The notes under the pieces were generated by a model. The model did no database searches and was not told where the DNA came from. It saw only the letters and a list, made by a program, of their open reading frames with translations. Positions 36,001 to 43,312 of a stretch of 64,000 nucleotides of DNA are shown piece after piece. The stretch lies in assembly GCA_905213155.1 (NCBI GenBank), contig CAJMHI010000002.1, positions 19,852-83,851 on the forward strand. The letters run 5' to 3'. The position numbers and the translations under genes are program-made. How positions within the stretch are numbered: the stretch's first letter is position 1; each line of letters starts with the position of its first letter. This stretch comes from an uncultured Acidaminococcus sp. GTDB taxonomy: Bacteria > Bacillota > Negativicutes > Acidaminococcales > Acidaminococcaceae.

Positions 36001-36566
36001 ATTACACAACATTGGGAGATAAGGGCCACTATTTGGATCTGGTAGGCAAATGGGGCAGCGCCAACGGTAAAATGAAAGCCTTTGGCGACTTCCCGGAAAA
36101 CGCCCGCTGGAGTGGCAATGTATATGCCCTTAGTGCCGAGTATGGCCGCAAAATGCAGCTGAAAAATAGTTGGTACCTAGAGCCGGAAGCCCAGCTCACC
36201 TATGGACATTTAAGCGGAGACAGCTATACCTCCAGCCAGGGAACTCATGGCTATCTGGAAGGGATTAATAGTCTTATGTTCCGCACAGGCTTTACCGTGG
36301 GGAAAAAGACCAGCCATGCGGAATATTACGGCAGATTTTTCTGGAACCATGAATTTGCCGGCGACAGCCGGGCCACGTTCCTGGATAAAAACGGGGATCG
36401 CCTGCGGGATGATTACGACTTTGGCAGCAGCTGGATGACGCTGGGACTGGGCGCCCAGACCGCCATCGGCAAAGACATGTATCTTTATGGCGACGTGGAA
36501 AAGAATTTTGGCGGCGCCGTACGGAGTAAATGGATCTGGAATATCGGCGTAAGGTATTCTTTCTAA
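33051..36566 (+). CDS. autotransporter (type Va) with beta-helix passenger
   Basis: An 1171-aa surface protein. A signal peptide occupies residues 1-31 (core LETAILLTLITGAMF, cleavage near GQA-TN). Residues ~35-835 form a Thr/Asn/Gly/Ala-rich passenger of short repeated strands (for example LTMTATSGKVTINSKST, GEMTITATKGLVTIQAES), as expected for a right-handed beta-helix. Residues ~840-872 are a Pro-Glu/Gln linker. Residues ~905-1171 are an autotransporter beta-barrel that ends with the outer-membrane signature WNIGVRYSF (terminal Phe). The passenger is likely to be exposed at the cell surface; no protease triad is obvious, so adhesin or aggregation roles are possible. It is preceded by its own promoter and followed by a terminator. 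Confidence 0.92.
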   Translation: MGKKKQTVLETAILLTLITGAMFPVTGQATNRNVAQIGVDNAGKLITVGTETQWELEWNAIAKAPTSLKPFGVGYNQVDTSTSPTGLSVYADTVKIESTQAPRQSYGLSLNDTNPKGNAATAQNHTVNITAGNIAIKAEGGTNTRFGDMVAGVNTYYVPVNMKANNELTIAANNKNNANRSPASYVIQTDSAPVSLEASDITLSTKGKRLVRGIRVDTTQTDLPGSVTLQASGALHVQSELVDDSNVKSGVQQLYGIYLGTGTVTGTAKNISVAVNGAKGLSGASIRAIEIPGNKVGNASLSGERNLILQAEDTLSISAEGKGATTAITAHAIGTNSPEKTVLKGGTVTITSNGDSDKWGTVVGISNGSDGNENAAKGEMTITATKGLVTIQAESKNGGAQGIHTSNNAETNIKGNSVAVSAKANNATVVKGVWATSPLETPAQLTMTATSGKVTINSKSTSGAAVGIQASDNGKVTIAAPETEIVSTAAKKNVNGTRSAGIFTNSDEDYRPEVHITSATTVTANRTGSEIFPAILNWYGNVTLDGDKAVLDTTGESADEGNIIANYDTVAIRAKSIQIGHPSETARWSSVYTGGFMADKAVTYINAKDDGSDNGSTDTKVYGNMWSDGTEDDDGVWNGALYANFTGANSSLTGQTWYSLADDVMQVSFANGAQWNVTGNSRLTTLTNKAGKVDLSYTTRNQTVTTTPEYQTVTTRNLDGDNGVFIMDTDLQESADNKTVNGHSDQLIITDSSAGTHQLLIKDHSQTINQTAQDGYVLLVQDKSAAGNNNAVFTGHAKLQNGGLFAHLVEVTNEDPDASLGYTDVPEGSKNWYVRMTDKPIPQPEPEPEPEPEPQPEPQPEPQPEPIPQPQVTDNGENQITFNRSRYAALWLEQDTLRKRLGELRSSTQDDGLWVRVRRGEYRMKGLEGLSDFTTYQIGYDKELAHQGNTRRFVGAAYHHTDVGFGYPRMGEDSGMNLDVASVYYTTLGDKGHYLDLVGKWGSANGKMKAFGDFPENARWSGNVYALSAEYGRKMQLKNSWYLEPEAQLTYGHLSGDSYTSSQGTHGYLEGINSLMFRTGFTVGKKTSHAEYYGRFFWNHEFAGDSRATFLDKNGDRLRDDYDFGSSWMTLGLGAQTAIGKDMYLYGDVEKNFGGAVRSKWIWNIGVRYSF
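35570..35663 (+). repeat. Pro-Glu/Pro-Gln coding repeat in the autotransporter linker
   Basis: Short hexanucleotide-type repeats (variants of GAACCC, GAACCG and CAACCG) encode alternating P-E and P-Q dipeptides over ~30 residues between passenger and barrel. Synonymous codons vary (GAA/GAG, CCC/CCG/CCA/CCT), but the period-6 pattern could still change length by slippage without losing frame. Confidence 0.85.
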
Positions 36567-36572
36567 ATCTAG

Positions 36573-36612
36573 TGGACATGAAGTGATTTCGCTTCATGTC
36601 CATTTTATTTTT
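36573..36612 (+). terminator. Rho-independent terminator after the autotransporter
   Basis: TGGACATGAAG and CTTCATGTCCA make a perfect 11-bp stem with an 8-nt loop, followed by TTTTATTTTT. Confidence 0.9.
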
Positions 36613-36670
36613 AGCCTGTTCACTGTGGGGGATACTAAAAGCCCTTGTGATTTTTTTGTACATGTTATAT

Positions 36671-36705
36671 TATATAGTCGTAACTAACATAGTCATGACT
36701 ATATA
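36671..36705. promoter_or_regulatory. palindromic operator upstream of the DUF234 ATPase
   Basis: ATAGTCATGACTAT at 36689-36702 is a perfect 14-bp palindrome. A second, partial copy (TATATAGTCGTAACTA, 36671-36686) lies beside it, so TATATAGTC and GACTATATA also form an outer inverted repeat. It ends 18 nt before the ATPase start and overlaps the likely promoter region, which suggests a repressor site. Confidence 0.6.
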
Positions 36706-36722
36706 AAACAGAAAGGAACACT

Positions 36723-38129
36723 ATGTTTATCGGGAGACACCAAGAACTTGCGGCCATGGAAAAACGCTATGCCGGCACCCGGTTTGAATTCCTGGTGATT
36801 TATGGGAGAAGGCGGGTAGGAAAAACCCGTCTGATTAGGGAATTTATCCGGGACAAGAACGCCGTGTATTTTATGGCAACAGAACAAAGTGAAAAAGAGC
36901 AGTTGATTAATCTTACGGCGGCATTGCGGGAACAGCTGCCCGACCCCCGTACGCAATTTTTACCGCAATTTGCCAGCTTTGAGGACCTGTTTTCCTATTT
37001 GGCAGAAGCGGCTAGCCGCCAGCGGCTAGTCTTTGTCATTGATGAATATCCCTATCTGGCAAGGGCGGTACCGGGCATTTCTTCTATTTTGCAAAAATAT
37101 ATAGATAACGCCTGGGGAACAACGGGGCTTTACCTGATTTTGTGCGGGTCTTCCATGAGTTTTATGGAGCGGCAGGTTCTCAGTTACCAAAGTCCGCTGT
37201 ATGGACGGAGAACAGCACAGATCAAATTGCATCCGCTGCCCTTTTATGAGAGCATGCGCTTTTTCCCGGAGTGGAAGGACGAAGAAAAGCTACTGGCTTA
37301 TGGTGTGTGCGGCGGGATTCCTCAATATTTGCTGTATTTGTCCCAATATGCCACCTTGGAAGAGGCGGTACAGGAAGAATTTTTGTCCGTCAGCGGGCAT
37401 TTGCAGGAAGAACCTTCTAATCTGATGCTGCAGGAGCTACGGGAGCCGGCTGTATATAATTCGATTTTGACGGCCATTGCCCACGGGGCGACCCGGCTGA
37501 ACGAAATCGCCCAGGCGGTGGGAAAAGAATCCGGGCAGGTGAATTTTTACCTGAGCAACTTGAAAGACCTGGAAATTATTGAAAAGAAAAAGCCAGTAGA
37601 AGAAACAGCGACACGCAGAACCATTTATCAGATTAAGGACAATTTGTACCGCTTCTGGTACCGGTTTATCCCGGAATGTACGTCTTTGATCGCCATGGGG
37701 CTGGGGAAAAGAGCCTGGAAGGAAAAGATTGCTCCGGATTTTCCGGAATATTTCGGGCATATTTTTGAAGATATTTGCCTGCAATATGTCCAGTATTTGG
37801 TTGCCACAGAAAAAATTCCTGAGCTGTATACCCAGTATGGCAGCTGGTGGGGAACGGATCCCCAAAAACATCGGGGAGAAGAAATTGATTTGGTGTGTAC
37901 CAGTGACACGGATGTATTGTGCGGGGAATGTAAATGGCGCAAAGAACCGGTGGGCTATCCAGTCCTTGCTACGCTGAAAGAACGCGGCGCATTGATTCAA
38001 AAAGGCCGCCAAATGCACTATATTCTGTTTTCCAAATCCGGCTTTACGGCAGGGCTACAGGAACAGCTGGACACGGATGAAGCGGCCCTGATTTCTTTAA
38101 AAAATATCCTGGAAACAGGCAAGGTATAA
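36723..38129 (+). CDS. AAA-type ATPase with C-terminal DUF234 nuclease-like domain
   Basis: A 468-aa protein of the archaeal-type ATPase/DUF234 family found sporadically in bacteria. It begins MFIGRHQELAAME; the Walker A loop is YGRRRVGKTRL near residue 27, and the Walker B-like segment is LVFVIDEYPYL near residue 102. A winged-helix region follows (~residues 240-300, including GATRLNEIAQAVGKESGQVNFYL). The DUF234 domain ends with EIDLVCTSD...CGECKWR, matching the D...ExK pattern of PD-(D/E)xK nucleases. Function is not established; a mobile or defence-related role is possible. It has its own palindrome-bearing promoter region and an AAAGGAAC ribosome binding site. Confidence 0.87.
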   Translation: MFIGRHQELAAMEKRYAGTRFEFLVIYGRRRVGKTRLIREFIRDKNAVYFMATEQSEKEQLINLTAALREQLPDPRTQFLPQFASFEDLFSYLAEAASRQRLVFVIDEYPYLARAVPGISSILQKYIDNAWGTTGLYLILCGSSMSFMERQVLSYQSPLYGRRTAQIKLHPLPFYESMRFFPEWKDEEKLLAYGVCGGIPQYLLYLSQYATLEEAVQEEFLSVSGHLQEEPSNLMLQELREPAVYNSILTAIAHGATRLNEIAQAVGKESGQVNFYLSNLKDLEIIEKKKPVEETATRRTIYQIKDNLYRFWYRFIPECTSLIAMGLGKRAWKEKIAPDFPEYFGHIFEDICLQYVQYLVATEKIPELYTQYGSWWGTDPQKHRGEEIDLVCTSDTDVLCGECKWRKEPVGYPVLATLKERGALIQKGRQMHYILFSKSGFTAGLQEQLDTDEAALISLKNILETGKV

Positions 38130-38155
38130 CGATAGTAGCAATGTGAAAGGAGCGC

Positions 38156-39679
38156 ATGATGAGCGAACGGTACTATATGGGCTTTGATGCGGGGACCCAA
38201 AGCGTAAAAGTGGCGGTATACAGCGACAGCGGTGAATGCGTAGCCATGGCGACAGCTATGACTCATTTGCACACGCCGCAGCCCGGCTGGGTGGAAATGG
38301 ACGTGGATGAGTACTACCAGCTGATCAAGCAATGCATGAGATCTTGCCGGGAGCAGATGGATCAGAAAGGCCTTGCCATTAGTGGCGTGCGGGCCGTCAT
38401 GGGGGACGGGATTATTTGCGGCATTGCCGGGATTGACAAGGACGGAAAACCGGTAACGCCCTATATCAATTATCTGGACAGCCGCACGGCGGAGGATGTG
38501 GCTGCCTTAAAAGCGCTCCATTTGGATATTTGGGGCAAGGAAACTGGCAATGCAGAGCCTAATATTATGTTCCCCGCACTGTTTGCCCGGTGGTTTCTGC
38601 GGAATTGTCCCGGTGCACGGGAAAACGTGGTGAAATTTGTCCATAATGGGCCGTATATTTTGTTGCACCTGGCGGGACTTCCTGCGGAAGATGCTTTTAT
38701 CGACTGGGGAACTATGAGCGGCTGGGGGCTGGGCTATAACGTCATAGAAAAAAAGTGGTCCCAAACCCAGTTGGATATACTGGGCATAGATAGGAAGTAC
38801 ATGCCAAAAATCGTAAAGCCCTGGGACATCATCGGCACGCTGTGTGAAAAAGATGCGGCGGAGACTGGTTTCCCTGCGGGCATACCTATTTGTGCCGGGG
38901 CGGGGGACACCATGGAATCCATGATGGGCAGCGGCATTTTGGAAGCGGGGCAGGCGGTGGATGTAGCCGGCACCTGTGCCATGTTCTGTGCGGCCACGGA
39001 TGGAATTGTACCGGCCCTTTCCGTACCGGGAAGCAATTTGATTTTTAATTCCGGGACATTGCCTGGCACGTATTTTTACTGGGGCATGGTGCGTACCGGC
39101 GGCCTTGCCCTGCGCTGGTTTAAGGATGAAATCGCCAAAAAAGAAACGGATGGGGACTATTACCAGACCATGGACGAGCTGGCTAAACGGCACAAACCGG
39201 GATGTGATGGCGCCCTGTTTATTCCCTATCTAACCGGGGGCAACGGCGCCTATCCCAACGTGCGGGGGACGTTTACCGGGCTCACACTGGACAGCGACCA
39301 GGGTGCTTTGTGGCGGTGCGTGCTGGAAGGCATCGGCTACGACTATATGGAAATCACGGACCGCTACCGAAACGCAGGGATTGACTTAACGCAGCTTACC
39401 ATTACAGAAGGGGGCAGCAAGGACGCTTTATGGAACCAGATTAAAGCGGATATGCTGGATACCCGGGTAGTGACTTTGCAAGTGGCCGGCGGCGCAGTGC
39501 CTACCAATTGTTTGGTGGCAGCGTATGCGGTAGGAGATATACAGGACCTGAAAGCGGCATTACAAAAGCAGCAGGGGGTAAAAGAAACCTTCCTTCCGCA
39601 AAAAGAAAATACGGCATTGTATCGGAACAATGCCGTAAAGAGAGAACGGTTATTAAAGGCTTTAAATCAAACGTTGTAA
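38156..39679 (+). CDS. FGGY-family carbohydrate kinase (xylulokinase-like)
   Basis: A 507-aa sugar kinase of the FGGY family. The N-terminal nucleotide-binding start is MGFDAGTQSVKVAVYSDSG. YLDSRTAEDVAALK near residue 110 lies in the first family signature area, CAGAGDTMESMMGSG near residue 245 is the glycine-rich phosphate loop with the catalytic aspartate, and ITEGGSKDALWNQIKADML near residue 415 is the second signature. It resembles xylulokinases most, but FGGY substrate specificity is difficult to infer and no pentose pathway genes are adjacent. It lies 26 nt after the ATPase gene, with AAAGGAG as ribosome binding site. Confidence 0.88.
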   Translation: MMSERYYMGFDAGTQSVKVAVYSDSGECVAMATAMTHLHTPQPGWVEMDVDEYYQLIKQCMRSCREQMDQKGLAISGVRAVMGDGIICGIAGIDKDGKPVTPYINYLDSRTAEDVAALKALHLDIWGKETGNAEPNIMFPALFARWFLRNCPGARENVVKFVHNGPYILLHLAGLPAEDAFIDWGTMSGWGLGYNVIEKKWSQTQLDILGIDRKYMPKIVKPWDIIGTLCEKDAAETGFPAGIPICAGAGDTMESMMGSGILEAGQAVDVAGTCAMFCAATDGIVPALSVPGSNLIFNSGTLPGTYFYWGMVRTGGLALRWFKDEIAKKETDGDYYQTMDELAKRHKPGCDGALFIPYLTGGNGAYPNVRGTFTGLTLDSDQGALWRCVLEGIGYDYMEITDRYRNAGIDLTQLTITEGGSKDALWNQIKADMLDTRVVTLQVAGGAVPTNCLVAAYAVGDIQDLKAALQKQQGVKETFLPQKENTALYRNNAVKRERLLKALNQTL

Positions 39680-39700
39680 AACATGTAAAAAAATATAATT

Positions 39701-39887
39701 AGCCCCGACAGGGGCAGCTGACGGCCTAAGTTTGCCTCACTAAAATTTTCCGCCTTGCCGTTCCCGGGTGCCTCCCGCAAACGCAGCCGCTTTGCGGCTT
39801 TGAACGGTTGCTCCCGGCACCCAGCAAAACGGAAAATTTCTTGACGCTCGGCAAAATGTCCGCCATCTGACCCTGTCGGGGCTTTTT
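39701..39887. repeat. 183-nt near-symmetric long hairpin (nested inverted repeats) ending in a T run
   Basis: The whole 211-bp gap between the convergent kinase and hydrolase genes is filled by one self-complementary element. Outer arms AGCCCCGACAGGG (39701-39713) and CCCTGTCGGGGCT (39871-39883) are perfect, and pairing continues imperfectly inward (CAGCTGACGGCC with the region ending GTCCGCCATCTG; AAATTTTCCG with CGGAAAATTT; GGGTGCC with GGCACCC). It closes on AGCCGC-TTT-GCGGCT (39785-39799). Outer arms and loop share the same centre, 39792. It can act as terminator (T run at 39884), but it is far larger than needed, which suggests a dispersed repeat or structured RNA. Confidence 0.85.
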
Positions 39888-39890
39888 GTG

Positions 39891-40760
39891 TTAGTCTTTA
39901 TTTTCTGGCTCTATACCGTTGACGATTTCAGCAATCCATGTCCCAATGGTTTGGCTCAATGCCAGGCGGGCGTTGTCCAAGCTATGGTTGGAAGGGAATA
40001 TAACTTTTTTATGGTGCGCTTTTGTGGGGTGCTGCGAAAGCGCCTGCCACAACCGATCCACCATAAGCTTTGGCGGGGCAACAGGATCTTTTTCTCCCCC
40101 GATCAGTAGTAGATTCCGATCTTGAAACCAAGACGCCGCTTTGGCAAAATCCCAGGCCGCAGCATGTTCCCGGCTGTCCTGGCACAACGCTTCCAGGGAC
40201 TCCAGGTGCAGCACGGGACTGCATTCTTTAAACATGGCTTCCAATTCTGCCTGTCCAAAGGCTTGGGCATAGGCCAGATGATCAAAGGGACAAAAAGCAA
40301 TGCTCCCCCGGAGAAACGGCAGTTGCTTAGACGTCTGGATGACCGTATTGCCTCCGTTGGAATGGCCGGCGAGAAAAAGATTATCCGGATCCAGATGAAA
40401 GACGTCCTGCCGCACAGGATCCTGTACCCAGCGCGCCAGAAAAAGAGTATCCTCAATACAATGGGTGAAGGAATAGGTCCCGCCGCTGCCCCATGCGCCC
40501 CGGTGATACGGCCGCAAAACGGCACAGCCCATGCGGCGCAGGTCTTGAGCCAGATCATCGTTATTGGTGGTGCCAGGGATGCCGTGGCAGAGAATGACGG
40601 TAGGATGGGGCCCGGGGAAATACCCACTTGGCAGGTAGAGTTCCATAAGGACACGCTCCCCGCCAATCAGCACGTCTTTTTCTAACGACTGGGGCAGAGC
40701 CGCTTTTCCATCCGGGTCTGCTTCCTGAAATAAGAAGCGGGGATCAATGGTCTTGCGCAT
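39891..40760 (-). CDS. alpha/beta hydrolase
   Basis: A 289-aa serine hydrolase with no signal peptide. VILCHGIPGTTNNDD near residue 55 supplies the oxyanion hole, and the nucleophile is S134 in LAGHSNGGNTV. The acid is probably D225 in IGGEKDPVAPP and the histidine H259 in FPSNHSLDNAR, giving the complete triad in canonical order. It resembles dienelactone hydrolase/BAAT-type peptidase-esterases; the substrate is unknown. It ends only 8 nt from the large hairpin, and its start overlaps the end of the upstream symporter gene by 17 nt, so the two minus-strand genes form an operon and could act on an imported acid or its ester. Confidence 0.88.
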   Translation of the reverse strand: MRKTIDPRFLFQEADPDGKAALPQSLEKDVLIGGERVLMELYLPSGYFPGPHPTVILCHGIPGTTNNDDLAQDLRRMGCAVLRPYHRGAWGSGGTYSFTHCIEDTLFLARWVQDPVRQDVFHLDPDNLFLAGHSNGGNTVIQTSKQLPFLRGSIAFCPFDHLAYAQAFGQAELEAMFKECSPVLHLESLEALCQDSREHAAAWDFAKAASWFQDRNLLLIGGEKDPVAPPKLMVDRLWQALSQHPTKAHHKKVIFPSNHSLDNARLALSQTIGTWIAEIVNGIEPENKD

Positions 40761-42015
40761 AGAGACTTCCTTCCGTTAACTGTTTTTTGTACCAATCCTT
40801 GCCGTAGAAAATCCGGGTGATGAGCATGGAGACCACGGTGTCACCGCAGGAATTGAGCAGCGTACAACCCGGGTCAAACAGCTCAATGACCATTAGCAGG
40901 ATGGGAAAGGCTGCTTCCGGCAAATGAAAAACGGAAATAATCATGGTTTCGCCAGCGGCGCCGCCACCGGGTACGGAAGAGGTGGCCACGGAAGAGGTTA
41001 CACCTACAAAAAGCGCCAGCAAGAATTCTCCGCCTGTTAGCGGATGACCGAACAAGGTAGTGGACAGTACTACGGCGTACACCATGGCAATACAGGCACC
41101 GTCCATGTGGCAGGTTGCCCCCATGGAAACCACCACGGAAGAAATTTCCCGGGGCACGCCCAGCTTGTCACAGGCTTCCATCTGCAAAGGAATGGTCGCC
41201 GCCGAAGAACGGGTACCCAGCGCCGTCAGGGCAGGGCCCAAAATCACCTTAAAGAAATTCTTGACACCCCAGAAACCGGCACCCAGATAGGCATAGAATC
41301 CCAGGAAAACAAAGAAGTACACAAAAACCACGGTATAAAATACCAGCATGGCGCTGCCATAGGTTTTTAGCAAATCGGCTCCATAGGTCCCGGTCAGATC
41401 CGCAAAATAGCAGCCCAATCCAAGTGGTGCCGCCTTCATCAGCAAAGCCACCATTTTGTAGCAAATTTGGCTCATGCTGTTCATCCAGTCCACTACCGGT
41501 TTAGCGTCTTCGCCCACCAGGGAGCAGCAGATGCCAAAGAAAATCGTAAGCAGGATAAGGGGCAGCACGTGGAAACGGGACAGCAGCAACGGCAAATCCC
41601 CTACGGTGAGGGTATCCACAATCTGCTGCCCGATGGACAGCGGTTTGGCTGCTTCCATGGCTTTTACCGGGGCGGTGAAGGTGGTAGGCACGCCGGTAAA
41701 CTGGGTGACCAAAAGAATCAATCCGCCGGAAATGGTGGCTGTCAGAATAAAAATAATCAGGGTGTAGCCAATCATTCTCCCGACTTTCCCCGCATCTTTG
41801 GTGCTGGCGATGGAGCCTGCAATGGAGAAAAAGATCAGGGGTACAATGAGACAAAACAACAGATTCAGAAAAATTTGCCCGATAGGCTTTAGAAATGCGG
41901 CCTTATCCCCCATGGTCAGGCCGATGATGGCGCCGATGACGCAGAAAACAATCAGGATAATGGGATCCCGGTAATTTTGCCACGCAGAGCGGCGCATAGG
42001 ACGTGCGTCCGTCAT
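40744..42015 (-). CDS. dicarboxylate/amino acid:cation symporter (DAACS family)
   Basis: A 423-aa inner-membrane transporter of the glutamate/C4-dicarboxylate DAACS family. The first re-entrant hairpin carries TRSSAATIPLQMEACDKLG, and the seventh helix carries VSMGATCHMDGACI in place of the usual ..ATxNMDG.., with His for Asn. The second hairpin follows (TSSVATSSVPGGGAAG). Substrate could be glutamate, aspartate or a dicarboxylate, plausible for an amino-acid fermenter. It has a GGGGAG ribosome binding site and a promoter at 42058-42086. Confidence 0.92.
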   Translation of the reverse strand: MTDARPMRRSAWQNYRDPIILIVFCVIGAIIGLTMGDKAAFLKPIGQIFLNLLFCLIVPLIFFSIAGSIASTKDAGKVGRMIGYTLIIFILTATISGGLILLVTQFTGVPTTFTAPVKAMEAAKPLSIGQQIVDTLTVGDLPLLLSRFHVLPLILLTIFFGICCSLVGEDAKPVVDWMNSMSQICYKMVALLMKAAPLGLGCYFADLTGTYGADLLKTYGSAMLVFYTVVFVYFFVFLGFYAYLGAGFWGVKNFFKVILGPALTALGTRSSAATIPLQMEACDKLGVPREISSVVVSMGATCHMDGACIAMVYAVVLSTTLFGHPLTGGEFLLALFVGVTSSVATSSVPGGGAAGETMIISVFHLPEAAFPILLMVIELFDPGCTLLNSCGDTVVSMLITRIFYGKDWYKKQLTEGSLYAQDH

Positions 42016-42057
42016 TCACAATCTCCCCTTCCGGAATGAAAATAAAATAATATTTTA

Positions 42058-42086
42058 ATTATAGCCATTTCGAAGCGGGACAACAA
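42058..42086 (-). promoter_or_regulatory. promoter of the symporter operon
   Basis: On the minus strand TTGTTG (42086-42081) and TATAAT (42063-42058) with a 17-bp spacer, about 43 nt upstream of the symporter start. Confidence 0.65.
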
Positions 42087-42153
42087 GGCAAATGGGTAAA
42101 AAGTGAAAAAAAATTCTGCGTGCAAGAGAAAGAGTAAAGAAAGCAATAAGAAT

Positions 42154-42184
42154 ACGTTAACCATACAATAAAAAAGTTGAACAA
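42154..42184. promoter_or_regulatory. candidate BirA (biotin repressor) operator
   Basis: ACGTTAACC (42154-42162) and GTTGAACAA (42176-42184), 13 nt apart, each match 7 of 9 positions of the Firmicutes BirA half-sites TTGTTAACC and GGTTAACAA. The right half overlaps the -35 hexamer at 42177. A gene for the biotin transporter BioY lies in the operon behind it, which is the expected target of this repressor. Confidence 0.65.
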
Positions 42185-42205
42185 TACACTGAAATCGTGT
42201 ACACT
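42177..42205 (+). promoter_or_regulatory. promoter of the hot-dog/bioY/thiolase/ligase operon
   Basis: TTGAAC and TACACT with a 17-bp spacer. The -10 ends only 9 nt before the ATG at 42215, so the mRNA may be nearly leaderless unless a later start is used. Confidence 0.65.
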
Positions 42206-42214
42206 GAATCCATT

Positions 42215-42910
42215 ATGAACGAAAATACACAAGGATATATCCGGAGTTTCTCTGCGTTTTCCGGGCCACGGTATGCTGGCAGCCTGATTGTGCGGCTGCA
42301 GTACAAGCGACGGGAAAAAGCTATGCCAAAGGCGCATTTTACGACTAGCTGCGTAAAAGAAAACAGGCGGCGGCAGATTCTTGTCGCCGAGGGCTGGAAT
42401 GACGGGAACCTGGCCGGGCAGCTGCAGATGGAGCTGTGGTTTTCTGAAGGTAGCAGGACAGCTGAAAGTAAAAAGCCCCCGGAACAGTTTGGTGACGGAA
42501 GACCGCTTGTGGAAAGTGTTTTGTGGCGGCAGTTCAGCACAGAAGAAATCCGGGATTTTTCCAAGCGTACCGGGGATACCAATCCCATCCATTTACAGGA
42601 CCATCCTGTGGTGCAGGGACTTCTACTGTGGCAGGCGCTGTTTGTGTATCTGGCAGAACCTGCGATCCTATTGATGACGTTTCATAGGCCCGTCCATGGC
42701 GGGGAAAAGATTTATTTGAGGGAGGAAATACGAAATGAACAAAATAAACGGGAATTTGCACTCTGTGGCTGCCTCTGCGGCGCCCAGCTCTCAAGTGCGG
42801 GAGCTGACGCTCAGTGGCGTCTTTGTCGCGCTGCTGACCGTGTCGGCGTACCTTTCTTTTCCGCTGCCTTTTACCCCGGCGAAGGTGACGGCGCTGACTA
42901 TTATGGTTAA
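42215..42910 (+). CDS. MaoC-like/double hot-dog protein, biotin-operon associated
   Basis: A 231-aa open frame. Its central part, LWRQFSTEEIRDFSKRTGD followed by TNPIHLQDHPVVQGLLLW (residues ~108-145), is a clear MaoC/(R)-hydratase type hot-dog motif with the catalytic Asp and His. The N-terminal part could be a degenerate first hot-dog. The reading frame continues 176 nt into bioY, and the last ~50 residues look non-conserved, so the true protein may originally have ended near 42740 or the 3' end may have been altered. Start is uncertain: ATG 42215 is very close to the promoter, and ATG 42323 is an alternative. Such a dehydratase next to a thiolase and acyl ligase would suit acyl-chain chemistry. 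Confidence 0.65.
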   Translation: MNENTQGYIRSFSAFSGPRYAGSLIVRLQYKRREKAMPKAHFTTSCVKENRRRQILVAEGWNDGNLAGQLQMELWFSEGSRTAESKKPPEQFGDGRPLVESVLWRQFSTEEIRDFSKRTGDTNPIHLQDHPVVQGLLLWQALFVYLAEPAILLMTFHRPVHGGEKIYLREEIRNEQNKREFALCGCLCGAQLSSAGADAQWRLCRAADRVGVPFFSAAFYPGEGDGADYYG

Positions 42911-43310
42911 TCTGGTAGGCTTTATGATGCGTCCCCGGCAGGCAGCCATCACCATGACGGTGTATTTGCTGTTAGGCGCCGTGGGAATCCCCGTTTTTGG
43001 CGCAGGCGCCGGCGGTATGGATAAACTGCTGGGACCTACGGGCGGATTTTATTTTGGCTTTTGGCTGGCGGCAATAGGAATCAGTTTGCTGCGGGGACAA
43101 TCTACCCGTTTTAAAACCTGTGTGCTCCTGGGCATCTGCCTGGGTATGCCTGTGATTTATGTGGGCGGGTGTATCAGTATGTATCTTGTGGCCAAAGTAG
43201 GTCTCTGGAAGACGCTCATCATGGCAGTATTCCCCTTTATTTTTGGGGACGTGCTGAAAACGTTTGCAGCAGCCTTTATAGCTAAGCAGCTGCGCAAGGC
43301 GGGGCTGTAA
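42735..43310 (+). CDS. bioY: biotin transporter BioY (ECF substrate-binding component)
   Basis: A 191-aa membrane protein with about six helices, the biotin-specific S component of an ECF transporter. Family features are LSGVFVALLTVSAYLSFPLPFTP-like sequence in helix 1 (broken here into LSGVFVALLTVSAYL and PLPFTPAKVTALT), FMMRPRQAAITMTVYLLLGAVG and PVFGAGAGGMDKLLGPTGG. GAGGMDKLLGPTGGFYFGF is particularly characteristic. It starts with ATG behind GGGAGGAAA and overlaps the previous open frame; the thiolase begins 2 nt after its stop. The general EcfA/A'/T module is not in the window. Confidence 0.94.
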   Translation: MNKINGNLHSVAASAAPSSQVRELTLSGVFVALLTVSAYLSFPLPFTPAKVTALTIMVNLVGFMMRPRQAAITMTVYLLLGAVGIPVFGAGAGGMDKLLGPTGGFYFGFWLAAIGISLLRGQSTRFKTCVLLGICLGMPVIYVGGCISMYLVAKVGLWKTLIMAVFPFIFGDVLKTFAAAFIAKQLRKAGL

Positions 43311-43312
43311 GG

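Noticed and set aside
42016..42153. Additional small genes in the divergent region before the biotin locus
   Set aside because: Only short frames without ribosome binding sites; the region is explained by two promoters and the BirA-like site.
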